DNA from: Bacteroidia bacterium
GTDB lineage: Bacteria; Bacteroidota; Bacteroidia; UKL13-3
NCBI GenBank assembly: GCA_019695215.1
Contig: JAIBAK010000026.1
Coordinates: 1 to 45,903, forward strand
Direction: 5' to 3'
Length of the DNA: 45,903 nucleotides
Positions 29,169 through 36,896 of this stretch are shown here, piece after piece (position 1 is the stretch's first letter; each line of letters starts with the position of its first letter). Below the pieces are notes generated by a model that had not been told where the DNA came from, searched no databases, and was given only the letters and a program-made list of their open reading frames with translations. The translations under genes were made by a program, and so were the position numbers.

Positions 29169-29198
29169 CAAAGATAAGAAAAACAGGCAACGAGACAA
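29169..29198 (-). promoter_or_regulatory. Promoter of the rimP-nusA-infB operon
   Basis: On the minus strand TTG (29198-29196) is followed after exactly 19 nt by TATCTTTG (29176-29169). This matches the Bacteroidota consensus TTG-N19-TAnnTTTG in both boxes and spacing. Initiation is predicted near 29162-29164, giving a leader of about 50 nt. Confidence 0.7.
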
Positions 29199-29743
29199 GG
29201 CTTTTTTCATTTTTAGTAAGGAAATGGAATAGGCACTAATTTGATAACTCAGTTAAAAAATCTCATAATCAGGGAGAAAATTTTTTAAAGGGACAATTTA
29301 AACACAACAAATCATCAACACATATTAGAAACTACCGAAAAATCAGCGGGTTTTAAGAGGGGGTATTTTGGCTGAAATTAATGCACAAACGGGTTTCATA
29401 AAAAAACCAACGACCAATTGTTTTTTTAACCGTATTTTTACAAATCCAAACCATTTTACGCGGTTTACTTTTTGGAAGCAATGCTGGGCAGTGTAAATGG
29501 GAAGGTGGTTTGAGAGCTTGGAGGGTTTAGTTTGGCATGAAGGTTTAATTTTGTATAAAATACTGATATGTATATTTTTAGCTTTATTTTTAGGTTGTGC
29601 TTCTTATTAGGGCTTTCAGTTTCATTTATTCAATTTTGTGACTTTTATCACTTTTAAAGTTGAGTACTATCAGGTATAAACTTGATTTCCGTCATTGGCC
29701 TGCCTTATACAAGCTACCTAACTTTGACCTCGTAAAAGAAATT
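29199..29743. other. Gene-free stretch between the rimP promoter and the IS element
   Basis: About 545 bases of AT-rich sequence in which I see no credible reading frame, RNA gene or tandem repeat on either strand. The only patterned site is a TGTGA-N6-TCACT palindrome at 29637-29652. There is no trace of the missing 3-prime part of the PAS/GAF sensor gene that ends at the other side of the IS element. Confidence 0.5.
29637..29652. promoter_or_regulatory. CRP/FNR-like palindrome
   Basis: TGTGA-CTTTTA-TCACT is one base from the perfect TGTGA-N6-TCACA dyad recognised by CRP/FNR-type regulators in other bacteria. No intact gene start lies close by, so it may be a relic or chance. Confidence 0.25.
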
Positions 29744-29767
29744 GCACCTATCCCGATGATGGAATAA
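29744..29767 (+). repeat. Left terminal inverted repeat of the IS element
   Basis: Twenty-four bases matching the reverse complement of 31719-31742 with one mismatch (position 20). The 19-bp core GCACCTATCCCGATGATGG is identical. Confidence 0.9.
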
Positions 29768-29781
29768 ATGTTTGATTTTGT

Positions 29782-29789
29782 TATATTTG
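29782..29789 (+). promoter_or_regulatory. -7 box for the first cargo gene
   Basis: TATATTTG matches TAnnTTTG and sits just inside the left inverted repeat, 21 nt before the ATG at 29811. The -33 position falls at the inner edge of the repeat and is not a good TTG. Confidence 0.4.
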
Positions 29790-29810
29790 GATTCATAAAT
29801 ATTGTCAGTT

Positions 29811-30206
29811 ATGGAAAATAATGAGCCGCAAAAAGATGATTTAGTGAACCGCCAAGACAGCAAGGCTTTGGTATTGCTTGATACAGAAAAAATAGAAAAA
29901 GCAATAACAAATGCGGTTAAACCTCTTGTTGAATTATGGATAGAAAAAAGCAACGAAACAGAGCAGCTTAGAATTAGGCAAACATCTGAAACAGAAAATA
30001 AAAATTTAGACCTCCAAAAAGAAAACCTAAATGCGGCAAAAGCACAATTCAATATATTTGCTGTAGTATTCATAATAACTGTTGCGTTATCAATCATTCT
30101 TGAGTTTATCGGTAAGTTTACTATGACTACGGGGATTATTGTCACCGCTGTTTTGACGCTTTCTGGAAGCCACATTGCAGCTACTAAGAAGAATATAAAG
30201 CAGTAA
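29811..30206 (+). CDS. IS cargo: coiled-coil membrane protein
   Basis: A 131-aa protein I do not recognise. An in-frame TTG at 29802 is possible, but the ATG at 29811 follows a -7 box at the expected distance. Residues 1-85 are charged and Gln/Glu/Lys-rich, probably a helical or coiled-coil cytoplasmic part. Two membrane helices follow (about 84-103 and 108-124), with a short Lys-rich tail. The gene is inside the IS element, directly after the left inverted repeat and opposite in direction to the transposase. It is therefore cargo rather than transposition machinery. Function cannot be inferred; a toxin-like, immunity-like or stress role would be speculation. Confidence 0.6.
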   Translation: MENNEPQKDDLVNRQDSKALVLLDTEKIEKAITNAVKPLVELWIEKSNETEQLRIRQTSETENKNLDLQKENLNAAKAQFNIFAVVFIITVALSIILEFIGKFTMTTGIIVTAVLTLSGSHIAATKKNIKQ

Positions 30207-30263
30207 TACTATAGCCACAATCATTACATCAAAAAAGGGCTCAGATATGTTATTAATTAACTG

Positions 30264-30286
30264 CATACACTATCCTTTCTTTTTTT
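30264..30286. repeat. Duplicate of the transposase 3-prime end
   Basis: CATACACTATCCTTTCTTTT and the next bases match 30710-30732 at about 20 of 22 positions. On the minus strand both copies encode KKRK(D/E)SVCS and a stop in the same frame. The second copy is the genuine transposase C-terminus, so this one looks like a duplicated relic lying on the far side of the second cargo gene. Confidence 0.6.
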
Positions 30287-30353
30287 GTATTGCCTGATAA
30301 ATAGATTCAAATACTTGGACATCAATACCACCACCAGCACAATAAAGGACTTG

Positions 30354-30695
30354 ATGAATAGCAAGACTGGAACTATTATACAGTTTATTGACTTTATTAC
30401 ATTTATTTGGGTGGTGGTTAGGCTTTTTTGGCGGGGAATCAAAAAATCAACAGAGTTTGTAAAGGCAAAACAGAATAGAAAGATAATTAGGGATACATTA
30501 ATTATAGCCATATATACCCTGATAGGGTTAATTATACCATTGCTAACAATCATCAGCAAGTGGGATTTACCTTCTACTGGAATTACTTTGTTATTAGAAA
30601 TACTTGCATGGTATGTATTGGTTTCGTTTTTAATATTTATTTTGCTATTTCGCTGGTTGCTGAAAATATTAAAAACCACTACTGTAATTGATTGA
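30354..30695 (+). CDS. IS cargo: small three-helix membrane protein
   Basis: A 113-aa protein I do not recognise. The frame is open from a TTG at 30285, but that region is the duplicated transposase tail. The ATG at 30354 has AAAGGA upstream and opens a more protein-like sequence. Three hydrophobic segments are visible (about residues 8-26, 46-66 and 75-101), separated by basic loops (KKSTEFVKAKQNRK). The gene ends 8 nt before the stop of the convergent transposase gene. It lies between two copies of a 22-bp repeat derived from the transposase 3-prime end, which suggests it was acquired by a duplication or insertion event. The minus-strand frame over the same DNA is rejected. Confidence 0.55.
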   Translation: MNSKTGTIIQFIDFITFIWVVVRLFWRGIKKSTEFVKAKQNRKIIRDTLIIAIYTLIGLIIPLLTIISKWDLPSTGITLLLEILAWYVLVSFLIFILLFRWLLKILKTTTVID

Positions 30696-30702
30696 ATAAA
30701 CT

Positions 30703-31680
30703 TTAGGAACATACACTCTCCTTTCTTTTCTTAGGGTAAACAATTGATTTAACCGAGCGCGCGGGCTTGTAGTAAAGCATTTCTTTCTCATCGCTTACGG
30801 CCTGTTTTAAATACTCTTCAAACAGGTTTCCTGTAAAGTTTCGGCTGTTATAAATGTACTGGGCTTGCACCAAGTAAAGAGGCAGGTACTTTTTAGACAG
30901 TGCCACATATTGCCCTTTGATTGAGTTTTTTACTATGCTCCAAAACCCTTCAATGGTGTTAGTGTGAACTACACCTTTGCTAAACTGTTTTTTATGGTTT
31001 ATTACCAAGTGCTCTACCTGCTTATCAAAAGCCTTGTAGCTTTTAAATTCATCGGTTACCACTATGGCGTTTTTGGTATCTACGTTCTCTTTAAGCATTG
31101 CCAGCAGGTTGCGCGAGGTAAGTTTTTCAATAACCTTTAAAACCACTTTACCGTTTCGTTCCACTATTCCCACCACTGGCGTTTTTGCTGTACCCCGTCC
31201 GCGCTTGTTTGTAACGGTTGATATGTTAGGCTCATTATCCACTGGCTTGTTTCCTTTGCGGGGTTTACCACCTACATAGGCTTCGTCCATTTCTACAATG
31301 TTTTGCAGGGCATAGCGGCAATCATCAATCATTGCCGACCGTACACGCATAGCGGTGTACCAAGCGGTTTTGTAGGTGCAGCCCATATTCCGTTGCAACT
31401 GTTTGGCAGATATGCCGCGCTTGGCGTTTAGCATCATTCCTATAAGCAAAAACCAATCGGTAAGCGGGTAACGTGTGCCCTCAAATATGGTTCCTACCTT
31501 TACCGAGAAGTTGCGTTGGCACGTGTTACAGTGGTGGCGTTGTGGCTCACTTTTAAGGCGTTTAGTATTGGCACTGCTACAATAGGTGCAGGTTACAGCT
31601 TTTCCCCACCTCAATTTTTCGAGGAATGACAAGCATTTAGCCTCGGTATTATACTTTTTTTGAATCTGTTTTATGTTCAT
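30703..31680 (-). CDS. IS1595-family (ISXO2-like) transposase
   Basis: A 325-aa transposase that would cut and join the element at its inverted repeats. The N-terminal zinc ribbon has C31, C34, C51 and C54 (CTYC ... CNTC). The catalytic core shows EMDEAYVGG with D132, VVTDEFKSY with D210, and the terminal NTIEGFWSIVKNSIKG block with N241, E244 and K251, matching the DD(N/E)K pattern of this family. No frameshift or stop is seen, so it may be active. The start has AAAGGAGGT 4 nt upstream, a stronger Shine-Dalgarno than most genes here. It reads away from the right inverted repeat and ends convergently with cargo gene two. Confidence 0.93.
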   Translation of the reverse strand: MNIKQIQKKYNTEAKCLSFLEKLRWGKAVTCTYCSSANTKRLKSEPQRHHCNTCQRNFSVKVGTIFEGTRYPLTDWFLLIGMMLNAKRGISAKQLQRNMGCTYKTAWYTAMRVRSAMIDDCRYALQNIVEMDEAYVGGKPRKGNKPVDNEPNISTVTNKRGRGTAKTPVVGIVERNGKVVLKVIEKLTSRNLLAMLKENVDTKNAIVVTDEFKSYKAFDKQVEHLVINHKKQFSKGVVHTNTIEGFWSIVKNSIKGQYVALSKKYLPLYLVQAQYIYNSRNFTGNLFEEYLKQAVSDEKEMLYYKPARSVKSIVYPKKRKESVCS

Positions 31681-31684
31681 GTGA

Positions 31685-31693
31685 AACCTCCTT
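31685..31693 (-). promoter_or_regulatory. Strong Shine-Dalgarno of the transposase
   Basis: AAAGGAGGT lies 4 nt before the transposase ATG, nearly a full complement of the 16S rRNA tail. Bacteroidota genes usually lack such strong sites, which fits a mobile gene with a wide host range. Confidence 0.55.
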
Positions 31694-31718
31694 TATTTAT
31701 TGGTATCTTCGTTAATTA

Positions 31719-31742
31719 TTATGCCATCATCGGGATAGGTGC
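31719..31742 (-). repeat. Right terminal inverted repeat of the IS element
   Basis: Reverse complement of the left repeat with one mismatch in 24. It overlaps the end of the sensor reading frame: the codons for the last residues and the stop at 31727-31729 are inside this repeat. Confidence 0.9.
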
Positions 31743-33790
31743 GATTTTTTATTATAATGGGTTTGCACTGACTCCGCCAGCGTATTAATCAGGTCGCGCT
31801 CCTCCTTTAAGAATGGGCCCTCAAATTCATCAGGCATGCATTGCGTATATACAATTTCAATTAATCCTTTTTTCCCGTCCTGTGTTTTAAAATGCGCTGT
31901 CTGGGAAAAATCTGATGGTTGATAAGAAGGTGAGGTGTAGCTGCTGCCGTTAAATTCAATTTTTGCTTCACATACTTCGGGATATTGCCATCCATTACCA
32001 ATCATCCCGGACATTTTCTGAAATACGCTTTCTATGCTCTGATTGTCGTCCTGAAGTAATTCATTTACCTGGTAAATAGTAGCCAGTTCTTTCATCCGTT
32101 CACCCAGCAGGTGGCTGGCTTTTTCCTTTTCTTTTTTTATTCGGAATCCCTGAACGGCCAGCGAAACATTGTTTGCCAAACGCTGCAGTATGTTTGCTTC
32201 TTCTTCGTCAAACGCATCTATGCCGGCAGCGTAAATATTAATGGTACCCCGGGGTTCTGATTTAAGCGGAAGTACAATAGAAGCCTGAATGCCGAATTTA
32301 CGTGCCTGATGAAGCCAGGGCTTAAAGTAGGCGGCATTACCCACATTGTTGGTAATTACGGTTGAACCATCCCGCAATACTGTGGCTGTTGGGCCCTGTG
32401 AGGTGTGCGGGTCTTTCAGTGAGATGTACAGGTTATCGAGGTACTCGGTGGTGCCTGCGGCAACATGGGGCTTTAGCACTTGTTCGGGATCATCGGCAGA
32501 GGGATAAAAACATACCCATACCAGTTTATATTTTCCTTTTTCAACGATGCATTTACAAATGGCAGGATATAATTCTTCTTCCGACCGGGTGGTAAGAATA
32601 ATATCATTCACGCTGTTCAGTAAACTCAGTTCACGGTTGTATTTTTCTAATCGTTTGGCCGATAAAACGCGGTGCGAAATATCCTGTATGGTAACAAGAA
32701 TAAAGTCTTCTTTATCGAGCTCAAATAGGTTTAATCCTATTTCAATACTTATTTCATCGCCATTTTTTTTGCGCCCTGTTAAATGGCGATTGTGCCCCAT
32801 TCTAACCGGATTTTGTTCAGTGAAATATTTTTTTTCATATTCCGGATGTATTTCCTGAAACCTTTCAGGGATTAGAATTTTTACCGGCTGCTGAATAAGT
32901 TCTTCGGGGCGATACCCGAAAACACGCTCTACCTCGGGATTGGCCAGCGTAATATTCATACTTTTGTCTATAATAAGAATGGGGTTTGGAGCCGCTTCAA
33001 CAATTTTTCTGAATTTTTCTTCGCTGTGACGCAGGGCAAGTTCTGCTTTTTTACGTGCGTCAATGTCTTTGGCTGTAATGGTAATGCCAATTAGTTTTTT
33101 CCCTATATCATAAATGGGAGTAGCCCTATAATGGAACCATTTTGCAATACCATTTCTGGAAATTTCTCTTTCCATTTCGGTGGGCTCACCTTGAAGTGCT
33201 TTAGAAAAAACCTGATAAAACACTTCCTCCTTTTCATCAATTAAAAACTCCCTGCAATCGTCACCCGGATTAACATGTTTGCCTCTGTACGCAAATACAG
33301 CATTTTTCATAGACTCGTTCACACAAAGTACCCGGTAATCGGGCGCAATGAGGGCAATGGTATCCGTGGTGCTGTCAAGAATAGCTTTAAGCTTATAGTC
33401 GGCACTCTTTATAAGTTCCGGGTTGTTTTCATTTTCAGGAATAAAAGAACCTATACCTAAAACGGCAGGTTCGTTTTCGTCAGGCTGCGGCCACACCGAA
33501 AATTCCCAGTTTACTGCCTTGTATAAATTAGGCATCGTAACATGCCGAAGCAACAGGTGTCGTATTTTTTCGGACTGTAATTGCTTAAGGGCGGTATGAA
33601 ACAGCAACACATCATCGGGATGTAATGCTATTTCCTGAAGTATTTTCTTTGTGTGCTGAAATGCATTTTGAAAAGCGGAGTTTGAGTGTATTATTTTCCC
33701 GTTCCGGTTAAAAATCGCAGCAGGAGTGAACTGAGAATTTTCAAGCCAGAAAGGCCATGAATTTACAGGACTATCATTCTCAGGCGGCAT
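31727..33790 (-). CDS. PAS-PAS-PAS-GAF sensor protein, 3-prime end formed by an IS repeat
   Basis: A 687-aa cytoplasmic sensor. Three PAS-like domains are seen at about 18-110, 132-245 and 255-375. The third is the clearest, with ILIIDKSMNITLANPE and the FGYRPEELI motif. A GAF domain spans about 385-555 (SIVLPLKSEPRGTINIYA). A further ligand-binding-like region (about 560-687) contains YPEVCEAKIEF and FLKEERDLINTLAESV. That last motif is usually followed by a histidine-kinase core, but the frame stops 9 residues later. The final residues (HLSR) and the stop come from the IS inverted repeat, so the native 3-prime end is replaced. No HisKA/HATPase, GGDEF or output domain remains. It may be a truncated gene, but expression is possible. 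Confidence 0.8.
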   Translation of the reverse strand: MPPENDSPVNSWPFWLENSQFTPAAIFNRNGKIIHSNSAFQNAFQHTKKILQEIALHPDDVLLFHTALKQLQSEKIRHLLLRHVTMPNLYKAVNWEFSVWPQPDENEPAVLGIGSFIPENENNPELIKSADYKLKAILDSTTDTIALIAPDYRVLCVNESMKNAVFAYRGKHVNPGDDCREFLIDEKEEVFYQVFSKALQGEPTEMEREISRNGIAKWFHYRATPIYDIGKKLIGITITAKDIDARKKAELALRHSEEKFRKIVEAAPNPILIIDKSMNITLANPEVERVFGYRPEELIQQPVKILIPERFQEIHPEYEKKYFTEQNPVRMGHNRHLTGRKKNGDEISIEIGLNLFELDKEDFILVTIQDISHRVLSAKRLEKYNRELSLLNSVNDIILTTRSEEELYPAICKCIVEKGKYKLVWVCFYPSADDPEQVLKPHVAAGTTEYLDNLYISLKDPHTSQGPTATVLRDGSTVITNNVGNAAYFKPWLHQARKFGIQASIVLPLKSEPRGTINIYAAGIDAFDEEEANILQRLANNVSLAVQGFRIKKEKEKASHLLGERMKELATIYQVNELLQDDNQSIESVFQKMSGMIGNGWQYPEVCEAKIEFNGSSYTSPSYQPSDFSQTAHFKTQDGKKGLIEIVYTQCMPDEFEGPFLKEERDLINTLAESVQTHYNKKSHLSR

Positions 33791-33861
33791 GGGTGTGTTT
33801 AAAGTGTTGGTTAGATCAGAAACAGAAACAGTAAAAAGAACCTTTCGGCTTTCTTACAATT

Positions 33862-33869
33862 CAAAGATA
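33862..33869 (-). promoter_or_regulatory. -7 box of the PAS/GAF sensor gene
   Basis: TATCTTTG on the minus strand matches TAnnTTTG exactly and lies 71 nt before the ATG. The position 19 nt upstream is TTT rather than TTG and falls in the accC terminator. Confidence 0.45.
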
Positions 33870-33884
33870 CGGTTATTGTGAAAT

Positions 33885-33908
33885 AAAAAAACCCGCTTCG
33901 TGGGCGGG
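33885..33908 (-). terminator. Intrinsic terminator of accBC
   Basis: On the minus strand CCCGC (33908-33904) pairs with GCGGG (33896-33892) around a 7-nt loop, followed by seven T (33891-33885). It lies 25 nt after the accC stop. Confidence 0.8.
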
Positions 33909-33932
33909 CTTTTCAAAAGGTAAATTTGTTAA

Positions 33933-35279
33933 CTATGCATTGATATCAAACGTGTTCATAAAGGCCGTGGTAAAGTTTCCGGTTTTAAAATCTTCATTTT
34001 GCATTAATTTTATCTGAAGGGGCACTGTGGTATGTAATCCCGGCCCTTCAATTACAAACTCGCTCAATGCCCGTTCCATTTTAATAATGGCTTCTTCGCG
34101 GGTTTGAGCACTTACAATCAGTTTGGCCACCATAGAGTCATAGTTGGACGGGATGGTGTAACCGGCATAAATATGCGTATCTACCCGCACTCCGTGTCCT
34201 CCCGGCTTATGCAGGTTCACAATTTTTCCGGGTGTGGGTCTGAAATTATTAAACGGGTCTTCAGCATTAATGCGGCACTCAATGGCGTGTTTCATCGGTA
34301 AATGATTTTTGCCGCTAATGGGTACACCGGCAGCTATTAGAATCTGCTCTTTAACCAAATCGTAATTAATCACCTCTTCGGTAACGGGATGTTCCACCTG
34401 TATGCGGGTATTCATTTCCATAAAGTAGAAGTTGCGATGTTTGTCAACTAAAAACTCTACGGTACCTAGTCCTTCGTATTTTATACTTTCACCGGCCGCA
34501 ATGGCTGCGGCACCCATTTTTTCACGTAACTCGGGGGTTACAAAAGGAGAGGGGGCCTCTTCAATCAATTTCTGATGTCTGCGCTGAATAGAACAGTCAC
34601 GCTCGCTTAGGTGGCACACTTTACCATACTGGTCACCTGCAATCTGTATTTCAATATGCCGTGGTTCTTCAATATATTTTTCGAGGTATACACCTGCATT
34701 ACCAAAGGCGGCACCTGCTTCCTGTCGGGCACTATCCCAGGCGGGTTCAAACTCTTCGTCTTTCCAGATGATACGCATACCACGGCCACCACCGCCAGCT
34801 GTCGCTTTTAGAATTACCGGGTAGCCAATTTTGGCAGCTATTTCAATTCCTTGTTTTACATCTTCGAGCAAACCATCACTGCCGGGTATGGTAGGTACAC
34901 CGGCTTTTTTCATGGTATCTTTGGCATTGGCTTTATCACCCATAGAGTTTATTTGTTCGGGGGTGGCGCCAATAAATTTAATTCCGTGGTCGCGGCAAAT
35001 TTCAGAAAACTTGGCATTTTCAGAGAGAAATCCGTAGCCCGGATGAATGGCATCGGCATTGGTGATTTCGGCAGCAGCAATAATGCTGGCCATATTTAAA
35101 TAACTCTGCGGGCTAGGTGGTGGACCAATGCAAACGGCCTCGTCAGCAAAACGGACATGTAAACTTTCTTTATCGGCCGTTGAGTAAACAGCAACGGTTT
35201 TTATTCCCATCTCTTTACAGGTGCGAATAATCCGAAGGGCTATCTCTCCGCGGTTGGCAATGAGTATTTTCTTAAACAT
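33933..35279 (-). CDS. accC: Acetyl-CoA carboxylase, biotin carboxylase subunit
   Basis: A 448-aa ATP-grasp enzyme that carboxylates biotin on AccB with ATP and bicarbonate, the first half-reaction of malonyl-CoA formation. The N-terminal domain begins [20 protein letters not shown]. The ATP-binding glycine loop AGGGGRGM is near residues 162-170. The active-site block [15 protein letters not shown] (about 286-300) and the C-terminal DSMVAKLIV region are intact. Length matches the usual 445-450 aa. It follows accB by 56 nt and the pair ends at a strong terminator. AccA/AccD are not in the window. Confidence 0.97.
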   Translation of the reverse strand: MFKKILIANRGEIALRIIRTCKEMGIKTVAVYSTADKESLHVRFADEAVCIGPPPSPQSYLNMASIIAAAEITNADAIHPGYGFLSENAKFSEICRDHGIKFIGATPEQINSMGDKANAKDTMKKAGVPTIPGSDGLLEDVKQGIEIAAKIGYPVILKATAGGGGRGMRIIWKDEEFEPAWDSARQEAGAAFGNAGVYLEKYIEEPRHIEIQIAGDQYGKVCHLSERDCSIQRRHQKLIEEAPSPFVTPELREKMGAAAIAAGESIKYEGLGTVEFLVDKHRNFYFMEMNTRIQVEHPVTEEVINYDLVKEQILIAAGVPISGKNHLPMKHAIECRINAEDPFNNFRPTPGKIVNLHKPGGHGVRVDTHIYAGYTIPSNYDSMVAKLIVSAQTREEAIIKMERALSEFVIEGPGLHTTVPLQIKLMQNEDFKTGNFTTAFMNTFDINA

Positions 35280-35335
35280 GTTTTATAAGCATTTTTGAAA
35301 AATAACGCCTGAGGCTTCATTAAAGCCTTACAGGT

Positions 35336-35812
35336 TTACATGGGTTCAACAAGAAAAAGAGGCTGGTCGTACTCAACCGGTGACGAATTTTCAACCAGTA
35401 CTTTTACAATGCGACCTGAAATTTCTGATTCAATTTCGTTGAAAAGTTTCATTGCTTCAATTATGCAAACCACTTTACCGGCTTTAATCTCGTCCCCCGG
35501 CTTCACAAAAGCAGGTTTATCGGGCGAGGCCGAAGAATAAAAAGTGCCAATCATAGGGCTTTTAATGGTGAGCAGGTGAGCATCATTGCCCGCAGGCGCA
35601 GCAGCAGGTGGGGCAGGTGCAGCGGCTATTACCGGAGCCACAGGTGCCTGTTGAATTACCGGAGCTACAGGAATAGAAACCACCGGAGCCGATACGACTC
35701 CCTCGTAGGTTTTTTTGATAGCAATTTTAAAATCGCCTTTTTCTACTTCCACTTCACTTACACCATATTCTGATACAAGTTTAATTAGCTCTTTTATCTC
35801 TTTTAATTCCAT
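35336..35812 (-). CDS. accB: Biotin carboxyl carrier protein of acetyl-CoA carboxylase
   Basis: A 158-aa carrier. The N-terminal 35 residues are an acidic/basic helical region. Residues about 40-75 are a flexible Ala/Pro/Val-rich linker. The biotinyl domain (about 80-158) contains SPMIGTFYSSASPDKPAFV and the attachment motif EAMK with Lys122. Biotin ligase adds biotin to this Lys, and AccC then carboxylates it. The thumb-like sequence between strands is present, as in E. coli AccB. A weak promoter pattern (TTG-N21-TACCTTTA, 35876-35845 on the minus strand) lies in the 88-nt gap before it, suggesting accBC is transcribed separately from fabH. Confidence 0.95.
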   Translation of the reverse strand: MELKEIKELIKLVSEYGVSEVEVEKGDFKIAIKKTYEGVVSAPVVSIPVAPVIQQAPVAPVIAAAPAPPAAAPAGNDAHLLTIKSPMIGTFYSSASPDKPAFVKPGDEIKAGKVVCIIEAMKLFNEIESEISGRIVKVLVENSSPVEYDQPLFLVEPM

Positions 35813-35900
35813 AACACGAATATATTTTTCTTACTAATAAAAACTAAAGGTATAAAAAAATTGAGCGAACGGACAAATGAAAAAATTTTGTAAGTGATTA

Positions 35901-36896
35901 TCAGCCGTTATAAGCCCATTTGATGTATACTGACCCCCAGGTGAATCCCCCACCAAAGGCTGAGAAAATAAGGTTATCTCCTTTTTTGAGCTTCTTTTCC
36001 CATTCCCAAAGTAATAGCGGAAGTGTACCATTGGTGGTATTTCCGTATTTCTCAATATTAATCATAATTTTATCACGGCTCAGTCCCATACGTTCTGCCG
36101 TAGCATCAATAATGCGCAGGTTTGCCTGATGAGGCACCAGCCAGGTAACCGAGTCAGCTGTAAGGTTATTTCGTTCCATTATTTCGTAAGAAACCTGTGC
36201 CATATTGGTAACGGCAAACTTGAAAACAGTTTTGCCATCCTGAAACACAAAGTGCTCTTTGGCATCTACGGTTTGGTGCGTTGGCGGTTTTTGTGAACCA
36301 CCGGCTTTTTGATGCAGGTAATGGCGCCCTGAACCGTCAATATGCAGTAAAGCATCCTGCACTCCAAATCCTTCGTTATCGGGTTCGAGTAAAACACATC
36401 CGGCTCCGTCTCCAAAAATAATGCACGTATTGCGGTCGGTATAATCAATAATGGCGCTCATTTTATCACCACCTATCAGCAGAACCTTTTTGTGTTTACC
36501 GGATTCAATAAACTTGGCACCGGTTTCGAGTCCGAATAAAAATCCGGAGCAGGCAGCCTGCAGGTCGAATCCCCAGGCATTTTTTGCACCTATTTTATCG
36601 GCAATTACACAGGCTGATGACGGGAAAATCATATCACCGGTAACAGTAGCACAAATAATCACATCTAATTCATCGGCTGTAATTCCGCGTTTGCGCAATA
36701 ACTCTTCAACAGCCGGAACTGCCATTTCAGTAACCCCTTTGTTTTCGCCTTTTAGAATATGACGTTCTTTAATACCTGTTCGGGTAGTGATCCACTCATC
36801 AGAGGTTTCAACCATTTTTTCCAAATCGGCATTAGAGAGGATATCGGGTGGTACATAACCACCCACGGCAGTAATGGCTGCGGTAATTTTACTCAT
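35901..36896 (-). CDS. fabH: 3-oxoacyl-[ACP] synthase III
   Basis: A 331-aa condensing enzyme that starts fatty-acid synthesis by joining an acyl-CoA primer to malonyl-ACP. The catalytic triad is visible: Cys116 in LQAACSGFL, His256 in VPHQANLRI, and Asn286 in YGNTTNGT. The N-terminal motif SDEWITTRTGIKERHI and the C-terminal FGGGFTWGS are typical. Length is normal. Its start overlaps the plsX stop by 8 nt, so the two are translationally coupled. It closes the DUF177-rpmF-plsX-fabH cluster, a conserved arrangement linking ribosome and lipid genes. Confidence 0.97.
   Translation of the reverse strand: MSKITAAITAVGGYVPPDILSNADLEKMVETSDEWITTRTGIKERHILKGENKGVTEMAVPAVEELLRKRGITADELDVIICATVTGDMIFPSSACVIADKIGAKNAWGFDLQAACSGFLFGLETGAKFIESGKHKKVLLIGGDKMSAIIDYTDRNTCIIFGDGAGCVLLEPDNEGFGVQDALLHIDGSGRHYLHQKAGGSQKPPTHQTVDAKEHFVFQDGKTVFKFAVTNMAQVSYEIMERNNLTADSVTWLVPHQANLRIIDATAERMGLSRDKIMINIEKYGNTTNGTLPLLLWEWEKKLKKGDNLIFSAFGGGFTWGSVYIKWAYNG

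Larger units (their letters stand above)
29744..31742 (-). mobile_element. IS1595-family (ISXO2-like) element with two cargo genes
   Basis: A 1999-bp element bounded by inverted repeats that match at 23 of 24 positions: left GCACCTATCCCGATGATGG plus ATAA-like tail (29744-29767), right its reverse complement (31719-31742). It encodes an intact IS1595-type transposase on the minus strand next to the right end, and two small membrane-protein genes on the plus strand towards the left end. The family is known to include cargo carriers. I could not find the expected 8-bp target duplication next to either end, so the flanks may have been rearranged after insertion. Strand refers to the transposase. 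Confidence 0.82.

Noticed and set aside
29714..30175. A 153-aa minus-strand reading frame over the first IS cargo gene
   Set aside because: It starts within the plus-strand gene, crosses the left inverted repeat and ends outside the element. Its composition is Ser/Phe-rich shadow text, while the plus frame has a promoter-like box and a sensible coil-plus-helices layout.
30257..30712. A 151-aa minus-strand reading frame over the second cargo gene
   Set aside because: Its only protein-like part is the duplicated transposase tail (KKRKDSVCS). The rest mirrors the hydrophobic plus-strand gene.
29728..31755. Target-site duplication around the IS element
   Set aside because: Several register choices were tried at both ends, including A-rich extensions of the repeat. 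No 8-bp direct repeat was found.
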